DNA from: Flavobacterium sp. 1
GTDB lineage: Bacteria; Bacteroidota; Bacteroidia; Flavobacteriales; Flavobacteriaceae
Length of the DNA stretch: 64,000 nucleotides
NCBI RefSeq assembly: GCF_002797935.1
Contig: NZ_PGER01000001.1
Coordinates: 5,084,001-5,148,000, forward strand
Reading direction: 5' to 3'
The position numbers and the translations under genes were made by a program. The notes below the pieces were generated by a model that ran no database searches, was not told the DNA's origin, and saw nothing but the letters and a program-made list of their open reading frames with translations. How positions within the stretch are numbered: position 1 is the stretch's first letter; every line of letters begins with the position of its first letter. This document shows positions 28,402-37,817 of the stretch, piece by piece.

Positions 28402-28440
28402 AGAGTAAAGAACAAAGAGTAAAGAACAAAGAGTAAAGAA
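28400..28440 (+). repeat. 14-bp tandem repeat between wzm and wzt
   Basis: The unit AAAGAGTAAAGAAC occurs at 28400-28413 and 28414-28427, with a 13-base third copy at 28428-28440. It begins inside the wzm stop codon. Just after it, CTGATAACTGATAACTG is a second short repeat ahead of the wzt GTG start. Confidence 0.9.
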
Positions 28441-28486
28441 TAGGAATGAGTGAAGAACCGAGTACTCATACTGATAACTGATAACT

Positions 28487-29764
28487 GTGAAAGACATTAT
28501 ATTAAAAGCCGAAAATATCTCTAAGCAATACCGTTTGGGGCTAGTAGGTACAGGGACATTGAGTCATGATTTGAATCGATTGTGGCATAGCATTCGAGGG
28601 AAAGAAGATCCTTATCTAAAAATTGGAGAGGTGAATGATCGTTCTACGAAAGGTACTTCAGAGTATGTTTGGGCTCTTCAGGATATTAATTTTGAAGTGG
28701 AACGTGGTGAAGTGTTGGGCATTATTGGTAAGAATGGCGCAGGTAAATCGACTTTACTCAAGATTTTATCGCGAGTGACAGCACCAACAATAGGAAAAAT
28801 AAAATTTGGCGGGCGTGTAGCTTCATTACTAGAAGTAGGAACGGGATTCCATGGCGAAATGACTGGGCGGGAAAACATTTTCCTGAACGGAGCTATTTTG
28901 GGCATGACTAAAAAAGAAATTGCCTCAAAACTCGATGAAATTATAGAATTCTCCGGCTGTGAACGTTACATAGATACACCTGTAAAACGCTACAGTAGCG
29001 GTATGTATGTACGATTGGCTTTTGCTGTAGCCGCCTTTTTAGAGCCAGAAATCTTGATTGTTGATGAGGTATTAGCTGTGGGAGATGCTGATTTTCAGAA
29101 AAAAGCCATTGGCAAGATGAAGGATATTTCTAAAGGGGGAGGAAGAACTGTGCTGTTTGTGAGTCATAATATGGCGGCGGTTGAAACGCTTTGTACACGA
29201 GTAATAAGTATGCAAAACGGTAGTATTATCGGAGATGGAAATCCTACTAAAATTATATCAGATTATTTACAAAGTACTTCTTTTTCTGAGAGAAAAATTA
29301 TTTTTGATAGTATTGATAATGCTAAAGGAAATGAAAACATAAAAATTCTTTATGCCGCTGTTGAAAATGCTTCAGGCTTAGATAAAGATGAAGTAATTGA
29401 TGTAACTTCGGCGATTGACTTTAGGATGAAAATTGTCAATCAAACCAATCAGGAGAGGATTTCTATTGGCTATGATTTGCGAACGATAAAAGGTGATGTG
29501 GTTTTTGGCAGTGGCGGAAAATTTGATTGTAGTATTGGAAAAGTTATAGAAATAAGCTGTCAAATTCCAGCTAATTTCTTAAACGATGATGTGTACCAAA
29601 TTCACGCCTATTTTCATACGAATGCAATGAGCAATTTATACAGTGATGAAGAATTATTGACTTTTGAGGTTAAGGATGTCAAAAGAGAATCGGGTTATTT
29701 AGGAAAGGTGAACGGGATGATAAGACCTTCTTTGCCTTGGACTATTAATGCTAATGTCTCCTGA
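28487..29764 (+). CDS. wzt: Wzt-type O-antigen ABC transporter ATPase with C-terminal substrate domain
   Basis: The cytoplasmic ATPase of the Wzm/Wzt exporter, 425 aa. Walker A is GKNGAGKST near residue 85. The ABC signature lies in VKRYSSGMYVRLAF near residue 170. Walker B is LIVDEVLAVGD near residue 190, and the H-loop is SHNM near residue 225. Residues from about 260 form an extra beta-rich domain of the Wzt C-terminal type, which in studied systems recognises the modified end of the glycan. The start is GTG 28487. Confidence 0.94.
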   Translation: MKDIILKAENISKQYRLGLVGTGTLSHDLNRLWHSIRGKEDPYLKIGEVNDRSTKGTSEYVWALQDINFEVERGEVLGIIGKNGAGKSTLLKILSRVTAPTIGKIKFGGRVASLLEVGTGFHGEMTGRENIFLNGAILGMTKKEIASKLDEIIEFSGCERYIDTPVKRYSSGMYVRLAFAVAAFLEPEILIVDEVLAVGDADFQKKAIGKMKDISKGGGRTVLFVSHNMAAVETLCTRVISMQNGSIIGDGNPTKIISDYLQSTSFSERKIIFDSIDNAKGNENIKILYAAVENASGLDKDEVIDVTSAIDFRMKIVNQTNQERISIGYDLRTIKGDVVFGSGGKFDCSIGKVIEISCQIPANFLNDDVYQIHAYFHTNAMSNLYSDEELLTFEVKDVKRESGYLGKVNGMIRPSLPWTINANVS

Positions 29765-30462
29765 TGAAAAAAATAGTAATAACCCAATCTAATTATATTC
29801 CTTGGAAAGGTTATTTTGATGCTATTGCATTAGCTGATGAGTTTGTGATTTATGATGATATGCAATTTACCCGCAGGGATTGGAGAAACAGAAATATTAT
29901 TAAAACTCCTAATGGAAATAAATGGTTGACAATTCCTGTTGAAGTTAAAGGAAAATATTTTCAAAAGATTAATGAAACCAAAATTTCGGATAAAAATTGG
30001 AATAAAGATCATTGGAATACTCTTAAGCAGAATTATATTAAATCTAAAAATTTTATAGATTATAAGGATTTTTTCGAAGAATTATACTTAAATTCAACAT
30101 CACTATATTTAACAGAAATTAATTTTCGTTTTATTAATGCTATTTGTGAAATACTTAAAATAAGAACAAATATTCGTTTCTCTTCTGAATTTGAACTAAA
30201 AGAAGAACGTTCTGAGCGGTTATTGGATATTTGTTTAACACTGAAAGGGACTGACTATTATTCAGGACCAGCTGCGAAAGCATATATGGATGAACAAATT
30301 TTTGATGAAGCAGGAGTAAAGATTAATTATTTCGATTATTCAGGATATACAGAATATCAACAATTATATCCACCATTTGATCATGGAGTTTCAATTTTGG
30401 ATTTGATTTTTTGTGAAGGAGAAAATGCGGCTAATTTTTTAAAATCTTCTTATAATGAATAA
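29764..30462 (+). CDS. WbqC-like family protein
   Basis: A 232-aa member of the WbqC family, found in O-antigen clusters and of unproven chemistry. It has the family N-terminus ITQSNYIPWKGYF and FVIYDDMQFTRRDWRNRN near residue 28. The C-terminus includes FDYSGYTEYQQLYPPF. It starts at the last base of the wzt stop codon and overlaps the next gene by 8 bases, so it is tightly coupled to export and cap-modifying genes. Confidence 0.9.
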   Translation: MKKIVITQSNYIPWKGYFDAIALADEFVIYDDMQFTRRDWRNRNIIKTPNGNKWLTIPVEVKGKYFQKINETKISDKNWNKDHWNTLKQNYIKSKNFIDYKDFFEELYLNSTSLYLTEINFRFINAICEILKIRTNIRFSSEFELKEERSERLLDICLTLKGTDYYSGPAAKAYMDEQIFDEAGVKINYFDYSGYTEYQQLYPPFDHGVSILDLIFCEGENAANFLKSSYNE

Positions 30463-31069
30463 AATAGAAGACCAGATAAAAGGGTATTATTCATCAAAAA
30501 TTAAACAGTTTGGAGCTACTCCTCAAGGAGTTGATTGGAATTCCACTGCATCTCAGGAATTAAGGTTTGAGGTACTTTCAAATTTAATAAACGAAGAAGA
30601 ACATTTTTCAATTCTTGATTTTGGTTGTGGTTTTGGTTCGATGTTAGCTTATTTTGAAACTAAATATCAGTCTTTTGAATATATTGGATTTGATGTGTCA
30701 GAAGATATGATTGCTACAGCATTAAATAAATTTTCTACGCAAGAAAATGTTAAATGGGCAACCAGTCTTCCAATAGAAAAAACAGACTATGTTATTGCAA
30801 GCGGTATATTTAATGTAAAACTTGAAAATACCAATGAAGATTGGCTGACTTATATTTTAGAAACATTAAAAAAAATTGATGAAAACTGCGTCAAAGGATT
30901 TTCTTTTAATGTTTTGACAAAATATTCGGATAAAGAGTATATGAAAGATTATTTATATTATGCAGATCCTTTGTTCATGTTTGATTACTGTAAAAAACAT
31001 TTTTCAAAGAATGTAGCTTTATTACACGATTATAATCTTTATGAATTTTCAATAATTGTTAGAAAATGA
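30455..31069 (+). CDS. Class I SAM-dependent methyltransferase
   Basis: A small methyltransferase of 204 aa with SAM-binding motif I ILDFGCGFGSML near residue 48 and a following acidic residue in EYIGFDVSEDM. The substrate is not predictable. The 3' end overlaps the acyltransferase gene by 4 bases (ATGA). It sits in the WbqC to beta-propeller cassette, so methylation of a sugar or an acyl substituent is likely. Confidence 0.88.
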   Translation: MNKIEDQIKGYYSSKIKQFGATPQGVDWNSTASQELRFEVLSNLINEEEHFSILDFGCGFGSMLAYFETKYQSFEYIGFDVSEDMIATALNKFSTQENVKWATSLPIEKTDYVIASGIFNVKLENTNEDWLTYILETLKKIDENCVKGFSFNVLTKYSDKEYMKDYLYYADPLFMFDYCKKHFSKNVALLHDYNLYEFSIIVRK

Positions 31070-31731
31070 AAACAAAAAAAGTAGTCATATTTGGAACAGG
31101 AGATATTGCTCAATTGGCAAAATATTATTTTGACATTGATTCTTCCTATGAAGTGGTTGGCTTTACAGTTGATAAAGACTATTGTTTAGCCCCAACTTTT
31201 GAGAATCTACCGTTAGTATCTTTTGAAGATGTTGAAAAACATTTTTCTCCTAATGAGGTTGAAATGTTTATTGCTTTAAGTTATGCAAAAATGAATAAGC
31301 TTAGAGAAATAAAGTATTTGAAAGCTAAGGAAATGAATTATACAATAGCTTCTTATATAAGTTCCCATTGCAGTTATTTGTCTCAATTCCCTCCTGGTGA
31401 TAATGCTTTTATTTTGGAAGATAACACTATTCAGCCTTATGTAAAGATAGGCGATAATGTTACTTTATGGAGTGGCAATCATATAGGGCATCATTCTGTT
31501 ATTGAAAGTCATAATTTTATTAGTTCACATGTAGTTATATCAGGACATTGTGTGGTTGAGCCAAACTGTTTTATAGGTGTTAATGCAACGATTGGGCATC
31601 AGGTAACCATCGCCAAAGAAACTCTTGTAGGTGCTGGAGCAATTATAACAAAGAATACAGAAGAAGCTTCTATATATGTACCTGCAAAATCGACAAAACT
31701 TGATAAAAAAAGCAATTTAATAAAACTTTAA
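31066..31731 (+). CDS. NeuD/PglD-type sugar O-/N-acyltransferase
   Basis: A 221-aa protein with an N-terminal Rossmann-like PglD domain (VVIFGTGDIAQLAKYYF) followed by a left-handed beta-helix of hexapeptide repeats (about residues 110-205). The GHHSVIESHNFISSH segment carries the expected catalytic histidine. It probably acylates an amino or hydroxy sugar from acyl-CoA. The neighbouring cassette, not the distant neuABC genes, is the likely context. Confidence 0.87.
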   Translation: MKTKKVVIFGTGDIAQLAKYYFDIDSSYEVVGFTVDKDYCLAPTFENLPLVSFEDVEKHFSPNEVEMFIALSYAKMNKLREIKYLKAKEMNYTIASYISSHCSYLSQFPPGDNAFILEDNTIQPYVKIGDNVTLWSGNHIGHHSVIESHNFISSHVVISGHCVVEPNCFIGVNATIGHQVTIAKETLVGAGAIITKNTEEASIYVPAKSTKLDKKSNLIKL

Positions 31732-31732
31732 T

Positions 31733-32539
31733 ATGAATGTTGAAAAATCATATGGGGTCAATAATCAAACGGAACTTAACAATTTAGTTGATTCGCATTT
31801 AGAAGAGTTGCAAATAAATGGTTTTTCGTTATTAGAAAATGTATTAGATTTTCAGGAGCTGTCAGAGTGCAGAATTCGACTTGATGCTGTTTATGAAAAA
31901 CAAAAAGAAGAATTTGGTGAAGAGAAATTGAAAATGATTAATGAACAGAATTTAGTAAGATGTCCTTTAGTTTATGACGAATATTTTTTAAATCTTGCTA
32001 TTAATAAAAAGATTCTTGAGGTAGTAGAAAAAGTTATTGGAAATTATTTTATTCTACATCTACAGAATGGTATAATAAACACAGAGAATGAAGAGCATCA
32101 TCAAAGTTCTTGGCATCGTGATTTGCCTTATCAAAATTTTGTGATCTCTAAACCACTTGCGATAGGAGCATTATATTGTATTGATGATTTTACAAATGAA
32201 TCTGGTGGCACATTTGTTTTGCCACATTCTCATAGAGTAGAATCAATCCCTTCATCTCAATATGTAGAAAAATATAGTAAACAAATAATTGCAAAAGCGG
32301 GCTCGGTAATTTTATTTGACTCAATGCTTTTTCATAGGGCTGGATTCAATTCTTCCAGTTTTACAAGAAGAGCAATTAATAATGTATATGTTGTTCCAAT
32401 TTTAAAACAACAAATTAATTTATATACAGCTTTAAATGGAAAATATTCTGAGGATGAGTTTCTATCAAAATTCTTGGGTTACCAGTCTAACACTCCATCG
32501 AGTGATAAAGAATGGAGAAACAATAAATTTAACAGATGA
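31733..32539 (+). CDS. Phytanoyl-CoA dioxygenase (PhyH) family oxygenase
   Basis: A predicted Fe(II)/2-oxoglutarate oxygenase of 268 aa. The metal-binding facial triad can be seen as the His and Asp of SWHRD near residue 124 and the distal His of LFHRAGFN near residue 202, followed by an Arg for 2-oxoglutarate. It starts 1 base after the acyltransferase gene. Within a polysaccharide operon it may hydroxylate an acyl group or a sugar substituent (inference). Confidence 0.87.
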   Translation: MNVEKSYGVNNQTELNNLVDSHLEELQINGFSLLENVLDFQELSECRIRLDAVYEKQKEEFGEEKLKMINEQNLVRCPLVYDEYFLNLAINKKILEVVEKVIGNYFILHLQNGIINTENEEHHQSSWHRDLPYQNFVISKPLAIGALYCIDDFTNESGGTFVLPHSHRVESIPSSQYVEKYSKQIIAKAGSVILFDSMLFHRAGFNSSSFTRRAINNVYVVPILKQQINLYTALNGKYSEDEFLSKFLGYQSNTPSSDKEWRNNKFNR

Positions 32540-32615
32540 TTTTTAAATAAAATTTGAAGGAGTATTAATCTAAAAGATCATTCTCCTTTGCCAATAGTGT
32601 TACTAGATTAATAAT

Positions 32616-33518
32616 ATGAAATGGAATAAACTAGGTCAAATATATAAGGTTTCAAGTAGTTGTGAAGAAATTATTTCTCATGCCTCTAATCCACTTGCAA
32701 TTCATCTTAATGAAAATGTATTTAGAATATTTTATAGTGCAAGAAATAGTTTAAATAAATCCTCAGTATCTTTTGTTGATATAGATATAGTTACTTTAGA
32801 AAACATTAATAATCCAGATGAAGTTGTTTTTTCTTATGGTAAAAAAGAAAGTTTTTATTCTCATGGAGTTAGTATAGGGAATTGTTATACTCAAAATAAT
32901 AAAGATTATATTCTTTTTATGGGTTGGCAATTTAAGGATGGAGAACATTGGAGAGGAGATGTGGGAAGATTAGAAGTGATTGATAAAAAAACATTATTGT
33001 TAGATCCTGTTCATGCGTTTATGGAAATAGATGAAGAGGATAAAATAAGTCTGTCTTATCCTTGGGTCATGTTTCATGAAGGCATTTATAAAATGTGGTA
33101 TGGTTCAACAATAGATTGGACTTCTGAGAATGAGGAAATGATACATGTGATTAAATACGCTACATCGATTGATGGTGAAAATTGGGAAAAACATGGAATA
33201 GCAATACCGTATGAAATTGGAGTCGCTCAAGCATTTTCTAAGCCTTCTGTATTAATTGTTGATTCAGGCTATCATATGTGGTATTCATATCGAAGTGGTG
33301 ATGGAACTAAATATAGGATAGGATATTCTCATAGTGGCGATGGAATTCGTTGGGAGTGCAAGCATAATAAAGTTGGGATTGATGTATCGAAAACAGGATG
33401 GGATTCGGAAATGATTTGTTACCCCTTTGTATTTGAGCATAAGAACGATAAGTATATGCTTTATAATGGAAATGACTATGGGAAAACAGGCTTTGGTTTA
33501 GCAATTTTAGAAAAATGA
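32616..33518 (+). CDS. Five-bladed beta-propeller protein, glycosidase-like
   Basis: The repeated aromatic blades (HASNPLAIHLNENVFRIFYSA, WVMFHEGIYKMWYGSTIDW, YHMWYSYRSGDGTKYRIGYS) are typical of the GH32/GH43/GH62/GH117-like propeller superfamily. There is no signal peptide, so it acts in the cytoplasm. Many homologues in O-antigen clusters have no known activity. A role as sugar-modifying or scaffold protein is open. It overlaps the following acyltransferase gene by 4 bases. Confidence 0.78.
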   Translation: MKWNKLGQIYKVSSSCEEIISHASNPLAIHLNENVFRIFYSARNSLNKSSVSFVDIDIVTLENINNPDEVVFSYGKKESFYSHGVSIGNCYTQNNKDYILFMGWQFKDGEHWRGDVGRLEVIDKKTLLLDPVHAFMEIDEEDKISLSYPWVMFHEGIYKMWYGSTIDWTSENEEMIHVIKYATSIDGENWEKHGIAIPYEIGVAQAFSKPSVLIVDSGYHMWYSYRSGDGTKYRIGYSHSGDGIRWECKHNKVGIDVSKTGWDSEMICYPFVFEHKNDKYMLYNGNDYGKTGFGLAILEK

Positions 33519-34621
33519 AAGAAACAATTTATTTCCCAGGATTAAATGGTTTAAGATTTTTAGCAGCATTAACTGTAATTATACATCATATTGAGCAATT
33601 TAAATTAATAGCCAAAATGGATAATTATTTTCATTTGCCAGTAATTGAAAATATGGGCGGAATGGGGGTGACATTTTTTTTTACTCTGAGTGGTTTCCTG
33701 CTAACTTATTTGTTGATGTTAGAGAAAAAACAAAAGAGCAAGGTCAACGTTAAAAAATTTTATTTTAGAAGAATACTTAGAATATGGCCACTTTATTTTT
33801 TAATAGTCTTTATATCATTTTTAATAACACCCAACTTTTCATTTACAGCTGTTGGATTGAATTTTGATGGGGTTAATTTGAGTAATTTTTTTTATTTTAT
33901 ATCAATGTTAGCAAATGTTGCCCTTATAGTAAATCCAGCTGTTTTTGGCGCAGCACCATTATGGTCAGTTAGTTCCGAAGAACATTTTTATTTAATCTAT
34001 CCTCATGTTTTAAATAAGTTCTCTGTATTATCGTCGAAAATATTAGTAATTGGGATTATTCTGTTTAATACAATCAAACTGATTGTTTTCTTTTTAGGGA
34101 CAAAATGCCAATTGTCTTTTTTAATTTTTCTTTATAATTATTTTAATCTATTTCGAATTGATTGTATGTTAGTGGGAGGAATTGGTGCTTGTTTGTATTA
34201 TCATAAGTCAGTTTATTTAAAAAATATTCATGCAAGTATAACATATCGAATTACTCTTTTATCTGTTTTTTTATTTTGTTTTTTTGATATCAAATTTGGA
34301 GAATTCACTCAGTTGGTTTACTCTGTTTTTTTTATTATCATAATAATGAATGTTGCAACAAGTAAAAGGAAATCATATATATTGGAAAACAAGGTAATGA
34401 ATTTTTTAGGTAGAATATCTTATGGACTTTACGTCTATCATGGTTTAATCATAGGATCTGTGTTATTATATTTTAAAGTTAATAATTTATATTTCAATAA
34501 TGTTATTTTATATTTTAGTGTCATTTTTATAACAATATTGTGTAGTGCTCTTTCATATTTTATTTTAGAGAAACCTTTTCTTAAATTGAAAAACAAGAAA
34601 TATACAATTATAGCAACATGA
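33515..34621 (+). CDS. Acyltransferase 3 family membrane O-acyltransferase (OafA-like)
   Basis: A second polytopic acyltransferase, 368 aa, with the family start FPGLNGLRFLAALTVIIHH (conserved Arg and His) and about ten membrane helices. The APLWSVSSEEHFYLIYP motif lies near residue 150. It is distinct in sequence from the copy at 10118. The likely task is O-acetylation of the locus 2 glycan. The 3' end overlaps wecE by 4 bases. Confidence 0.87.
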   Translation: MKETIYFPGLNGLRFLAALTVIIHHIEQFKLIAKMDNYFHLPVIENMGGMGVTFFFTLSGFLLTYLLMLEKKQKSKVNVKKFYFRRILRIWPLYFLIVFISFLITPNFSFTAVGLNFDGVNLSNFFYFISMLANVALIVNPAVFGAAPLWSVSSEEHFYLIYPHVLNKFSVLSSKILVIGIILFNTIKLIVFFLGTKCQLSFLIFLYNYFNLFRIDCMLVGGIGACLYYHKSVYLKNIHASITYRITLLSVFLFCFFDIKFGEFTQLVYSVFFIIIIMNVATSKRKSYILENKVMNFLGRISYGLYVYHGLIIGSVLLYFKVNNLYFNNVILYFSVIFITILCSALSYFILEKPFLKLKNKKYTIIAT

Positions 34622-35760
34622 TTTACAAACACATTGGATTCAATAAACCCTATCTCACTGGAAAAGAAACCCAATATATTACCGATGCAGTTGCATCTGG
34701 TAAAATATCGGGCAATGGAAAATATACACAACGGTGTCAGCAGTTTTTTGAGCAAAAGTATGGTTTTGGCAAATGTTTGCTTACTACCTCATGTACAGAT
34801 GCCTTAGAAATGGCAGCAATTTTAATTGATATTCAGTCTGGCGATGAGGTGATTATGCCTTCTTATACTTTTGTTTCTACTGCCAATGCCTTTGTATTGC
34901 GAGGAGCAAAAATTATTTTCGCTGATTCGAATGCCCAAAATCCGAATATAGATGTGAGTACACTAGAATCATTAATTACATCCAAAACAAAAGCCATTGT
35001 TCCTGTGCATTATGCAGGCGTGGCTTGTGATATGGATAAGATTATGGATCTGGCAAATAAATATAATTTATATGTTATAGAAGATGCCGCTCAAGCTATA
35101 GATAGTTTTTATATTGGGAGAGATGGAGTGCGAAAAGCTTTGGGTTCGATAGGACATTTAGCTGCTTTTTCTTTCCATGAAACCAAGAATATTATTTCGG
35201 GTGAAGGAGGAATGTTAGTTATAAACGATGCTCAATTTGCTCAACGGGGTGAAATTATATGGGAGAAAGGAACTAATCGAGCTGCTTTTTTTAGAGGTGA
35301 AATTGATAAATACGGCTGGGTAGATATTGGTTCCTCCTTTTTACCTTCAGAGGTTATTGCTGCTTTTCTTTGGGCTCAAATAGAACATTTAGACAATATC
35401 CAAGAAAAGCGAAAAACTATATGGAATCAGTATTATGAGGGCTTAAAAAAGGTTACAGTTAAGGGTAGTTTTAAGTTGCCTCAAATACCCAATTATGCGA
35501 CAAATAATGCCCATATGTTTTATTTGGTTTTTGAATCTTTAGAAAAAAGGAACGGATGTATTAGTCGTTTAAAAAATAAAGGCATTAATGCGGTTTTTCA
35601 TTATTTGAGTTTACATAAAAGTTCCTTTTACAATGAGAAATATTTAGGAAATGATTTGATTTTCAGTAATCAATATTCAGACAGGTTGTTGCGATTGCCA
35701 TTTTATTACGAGTTGTCTGATGCGGATTTGGAATTGATTATAAATGTGATAAAAGAATAA
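34618..35760 (+). CDS. wecE: dTDP-4-amino-4,6-dideoxygalactose transaminase, WecE/RffA
   Basis: A PLP-dependent transaminase of 380 aa that aminates dTDP-4-keto-6-deoxyglucose to dTDP-Fuc4N. It strongly resembles E. coli WecE, including GDEVIMPSYTFVSTANAFVL, VPVHYAGVACDMD and the PLP lysine in FSFHETKNI near residue 190. It needs the RfbB product as substrate; rfbB is not in the window. The next gene is WecF-like, the same pairing as in enterobacterial common antigen loci. Confidence 0.92.
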   Translation: MIYKHIGFNKPYLTGKETQYITDAVASGKISGNGKYTQRCQQFFEQKYGFGKCLLTTSCTDALEMAAILIDIQSGDEVIMPSYTFVSTANAFVLRGAKIIFADSNAQNPNIDVSTLESLITSKTKAIVPVHYAGVACDMDKIMDLANKYNLYVIEDAAQAIDSFYIGRDGVRKALGSIGHLAAFSFHETKNIISGEGGMLVINDAQFAQRGEIIWEKGTNRAAFFRGEIDKYGWVDIGSSFLPSEVIAAFLWAQIEHLDNIQEKRKTIWNQYYEGLKKVTVKGSFKLPQIPNYATNNAHMFYLVFESLEKRNGCISRLKNKGINAVFHYLSLHKSSFYNEKYLGNDLIFSNQYSDRLLRLPFYYELSDADLELIINVIKE

Positions 35761-35764
35761 TTCT

Positions 35765-36934
35765 ATGAACTACCACATAATGATTCAAGATAAGTTTTTG
35801 GATTCTTTTATTGCAGATGTGTATGCTATTGGGGAGGAAAATAATAATGTTTTTTGGTTTAGAGGAGATAAAGGAGAAACAAATTATTTAACAACGGATA
35901 AACTCATAGAATATCTTGGTCATGACAAATTAAGATTGAAGAATAAACTCCAATCGTTAAATCCAACAGATACAATTTTTATACATTGGTACGATAAGTG
36001 GATTGCTGATTTGGTTTATGATTTGCCTAATAAATTAATTGTTTTTTTTTGGGGAGGAGAGATGTACGAAGAACCTTTTTGGCATCATGCTAAATGGATT
36101 TATGATAAAAAAACGTATTCGATTATTAAAAAACAATCATATCCTAAAATTATTTGGCAAAAAAATATTTTTAAAACGATTCGTACTATAAAAAATGTTT
36201 TGAGATACCCTGTTATTGTGAGACAGCAATATGAACATAAAAAGAAACAAGTTGAGCGAATTGATTATATAATTTGTGGACAATTTAATACTGGTGAAAT
36301 AGAAAAAGTAAATGAATTATATCCAACATTTAAAGCTAAACACTTGGCAGGTTATTATGATTTGAATTTTGACTTGGCTAATGAAATAAATATTAAAGCA
36401 AAAACTTCGGTTGTAATTAAAATTTTAGTAGGTAATTCTGCTACTGAAGCGAATAACCATTTGGAAGCTTTTGAGAAATTGAAAAGATTAAAGGATGTTG
36501 AAATTTATTGTGTCTTATCTTATGGGTCTGATTATTATAAACGAATAGTTATGCTGGAAGGGAAGAGAGTTTTTGGAAATTTTTTTCATCCAATAACCGA
36601 TTTTATGCCAAGAAAAGAATATGTTGAATTTGTGAATGAAATGGATGTTGTTTATATGTATCATAATCGTTCACAAGCTTGGGGTAATATTGTTACTGCT
36701 TTAACTTTTGGGAAACCAGTGTTTATTAAAAATGAGAATGTTTTAAAAAAATATATTACAGCTATTGGTATTAAAACGTATGATGCTGATTTAATTGGGC
36801 AATGTAATTTGGAATCAATTATCACAGAGGAAAAGAAAAACTTTACTGATAACATAGAAAAGCTTAAGAAAACAATATCTAATGAAGTACGATTGAATAA
36901 TCTTAAAGAAATAATGACTGTTTATGCTAGGTAA
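35765..36934 (+). CDS. WecF-like 4-acetamido-4,6-dideoxygalactose transferase (GT56)
   Basis: A 389-aa glycosyltransferase resembling WecF, the TDP-Fuc4NAc:lipid II transferase. Supporting signs are the IHWYDKW segment, ILVGNSATEANNHLEAFEKL near residue 220 and the C-terminal RSQAWGNIVTALTFGKPVF. It follows wecE after 4 bases. A dedicated Fuc4N N-acetyltransferase (WecD) is not next to them; the NeuD-like protein at 31066 could serve. It overlaps the following GT2 gene by 11 bases. Confidence 0.8.
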   Translation: MNYHIMIQDKFLDSFIADVYAIGEENNNVFWFRGDKGETNYLTTDKLIEYLGHDKLRLKNKLQSLNPTDTIFIHWYDKWIADLVYDLPNKLIVFFWGGEMYEEPFWHHAKWIYDKKTYSIIKKQSYPKIIWQKNIFKTIRTIKNVLRYPVIVRQQYEHKKKQVERIDYIICGQFNTGEIEKVNELYPTFKAKHLAGYYDLNFDLANEINIKAKTSVVIKILVGNSATEANNHLEAFEKLKRLKDVEIYCVLSYGSDYYKRIVMLEGKRVFGNFFHPITDFMPRKEYVEFVNEMDVVYMYHNRSQAWGNIVTALTFGKPVFIKNENVLKKYITAIGIKTYDADLIGQCNLESIITEEKKNFTDNIEKLKKTISNEVRLNNLKEIMTVYAR

Positions 36935-37817
36935 CAACCCACTTGTTTCCATAATTATTCCCACATACAATAGAGCAGATTTAATTGGTGAGACGCTTGA
37001 TAGTATCTTAGCACAAACTTATCAAAACTGGGAATGTATTGTTGTAGATGATGGCAGTACTGATGGGACTAATAGTTTAATGGATGAATATGTGAAACAG
37101 GACATTAGATTCAAGTACTTAATAAATGAAAGAACAAAAGGTGCACAAGGAGCTAGAAATACAGGTTTGTTAAATGCAAAGGGAGGTTTTATACAGTTTT
37201 TTGATTCAGATAATATTATGTATGCACATCATTTAAAGGTGAAAATGAGTGCTTTTCAACAAAATAAAGATTTTGACATTATAACCTCTTTTTCGCATGT
37301 AAAAAATGTAAATGATGAAATAATTGATATATTTACATGGAGGACAATAGGTGTTATTTTTGAAAAATTGATTCGCCAGCATACTTATGTAGATACTAAT
37401 TCAGCACTTATTAAAAGAGAAATTTTTAATGATTATTTATTAGATGAAAACGTTCCTTCCTTTCAAGAATTAGATTTGCATTTGGAACTTTCAAAAAAAG
37501 CGAATTATGGTATGGTATGGGAATTCCTAACAGCCTATTATAGAAGGGATATCGATACTATATCATCAGATAAAATTAAAGAAAAAAAAGGGGAAATATA
37601 TAATTTATTAAAATTTAAAACCGATTATATAAATTGTAGTGGTAAAAGTCAATTTAATAAACGAGTTGATAGATGTATTTCTTATAATCAAGAGATATTA
37701 AATTACGCATTGAAAGTTTTTTCAAACGATGAGAAAATGATTTTGGAGATACTAAAATCGGAACGAAGATTAAAAATAATTAATAAAATTAAAAACAAAA
37801 TATACCGTGCTTTTTGA
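36924..37817 (+). CDS. GT2 family glycosyltransferase
   Basis: A GT-A transferase of 297 aa with VSIIIPTYNRADLIGETLDS at the N-terminus, VVDDGSTDGT, and FFDSDNIMYAHH as the metal-binding region, where Asn replaces the usual second Asp. The C-terminal 90 residues are basic and helical. The donor is unknown. It overlaps both neighbours slightly, in line with one operon. Confidence 0.9.
   Translation: MLGNNPLVSIIIPTYNRADLIGETLDSILAQTYQNWECIVVDDGSTDGTNSLMDEYVKQDIRFKYLINERTKGAQGARNTGLLNAKGGFIQFFDSDNIMYAHHLKVKMSAFQQNKDFDIITSFSHVKNVNDEIIDIFTWRTIGVIFEKLIRQHTYVDTNSALIKREIFNDYLLDENVPSFQELDLHLELSKKANYGMVWEFLTAYYRRDIDTISSDKIKEKKGEIYNLLKFKTDYINCSGKSQFNKRVDRCISYNQEILNYALKVFSNDEKMILEILKSERRLKIINKIKNKIYRAF

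Noticed and set aside
32540..32615. Possible AAGGAG/CTCCTT hairpin before the propeller gene
   Set aside because: The arms are six bases apart by a long AT loop. It is too weak to call a terminator or regulatory element.
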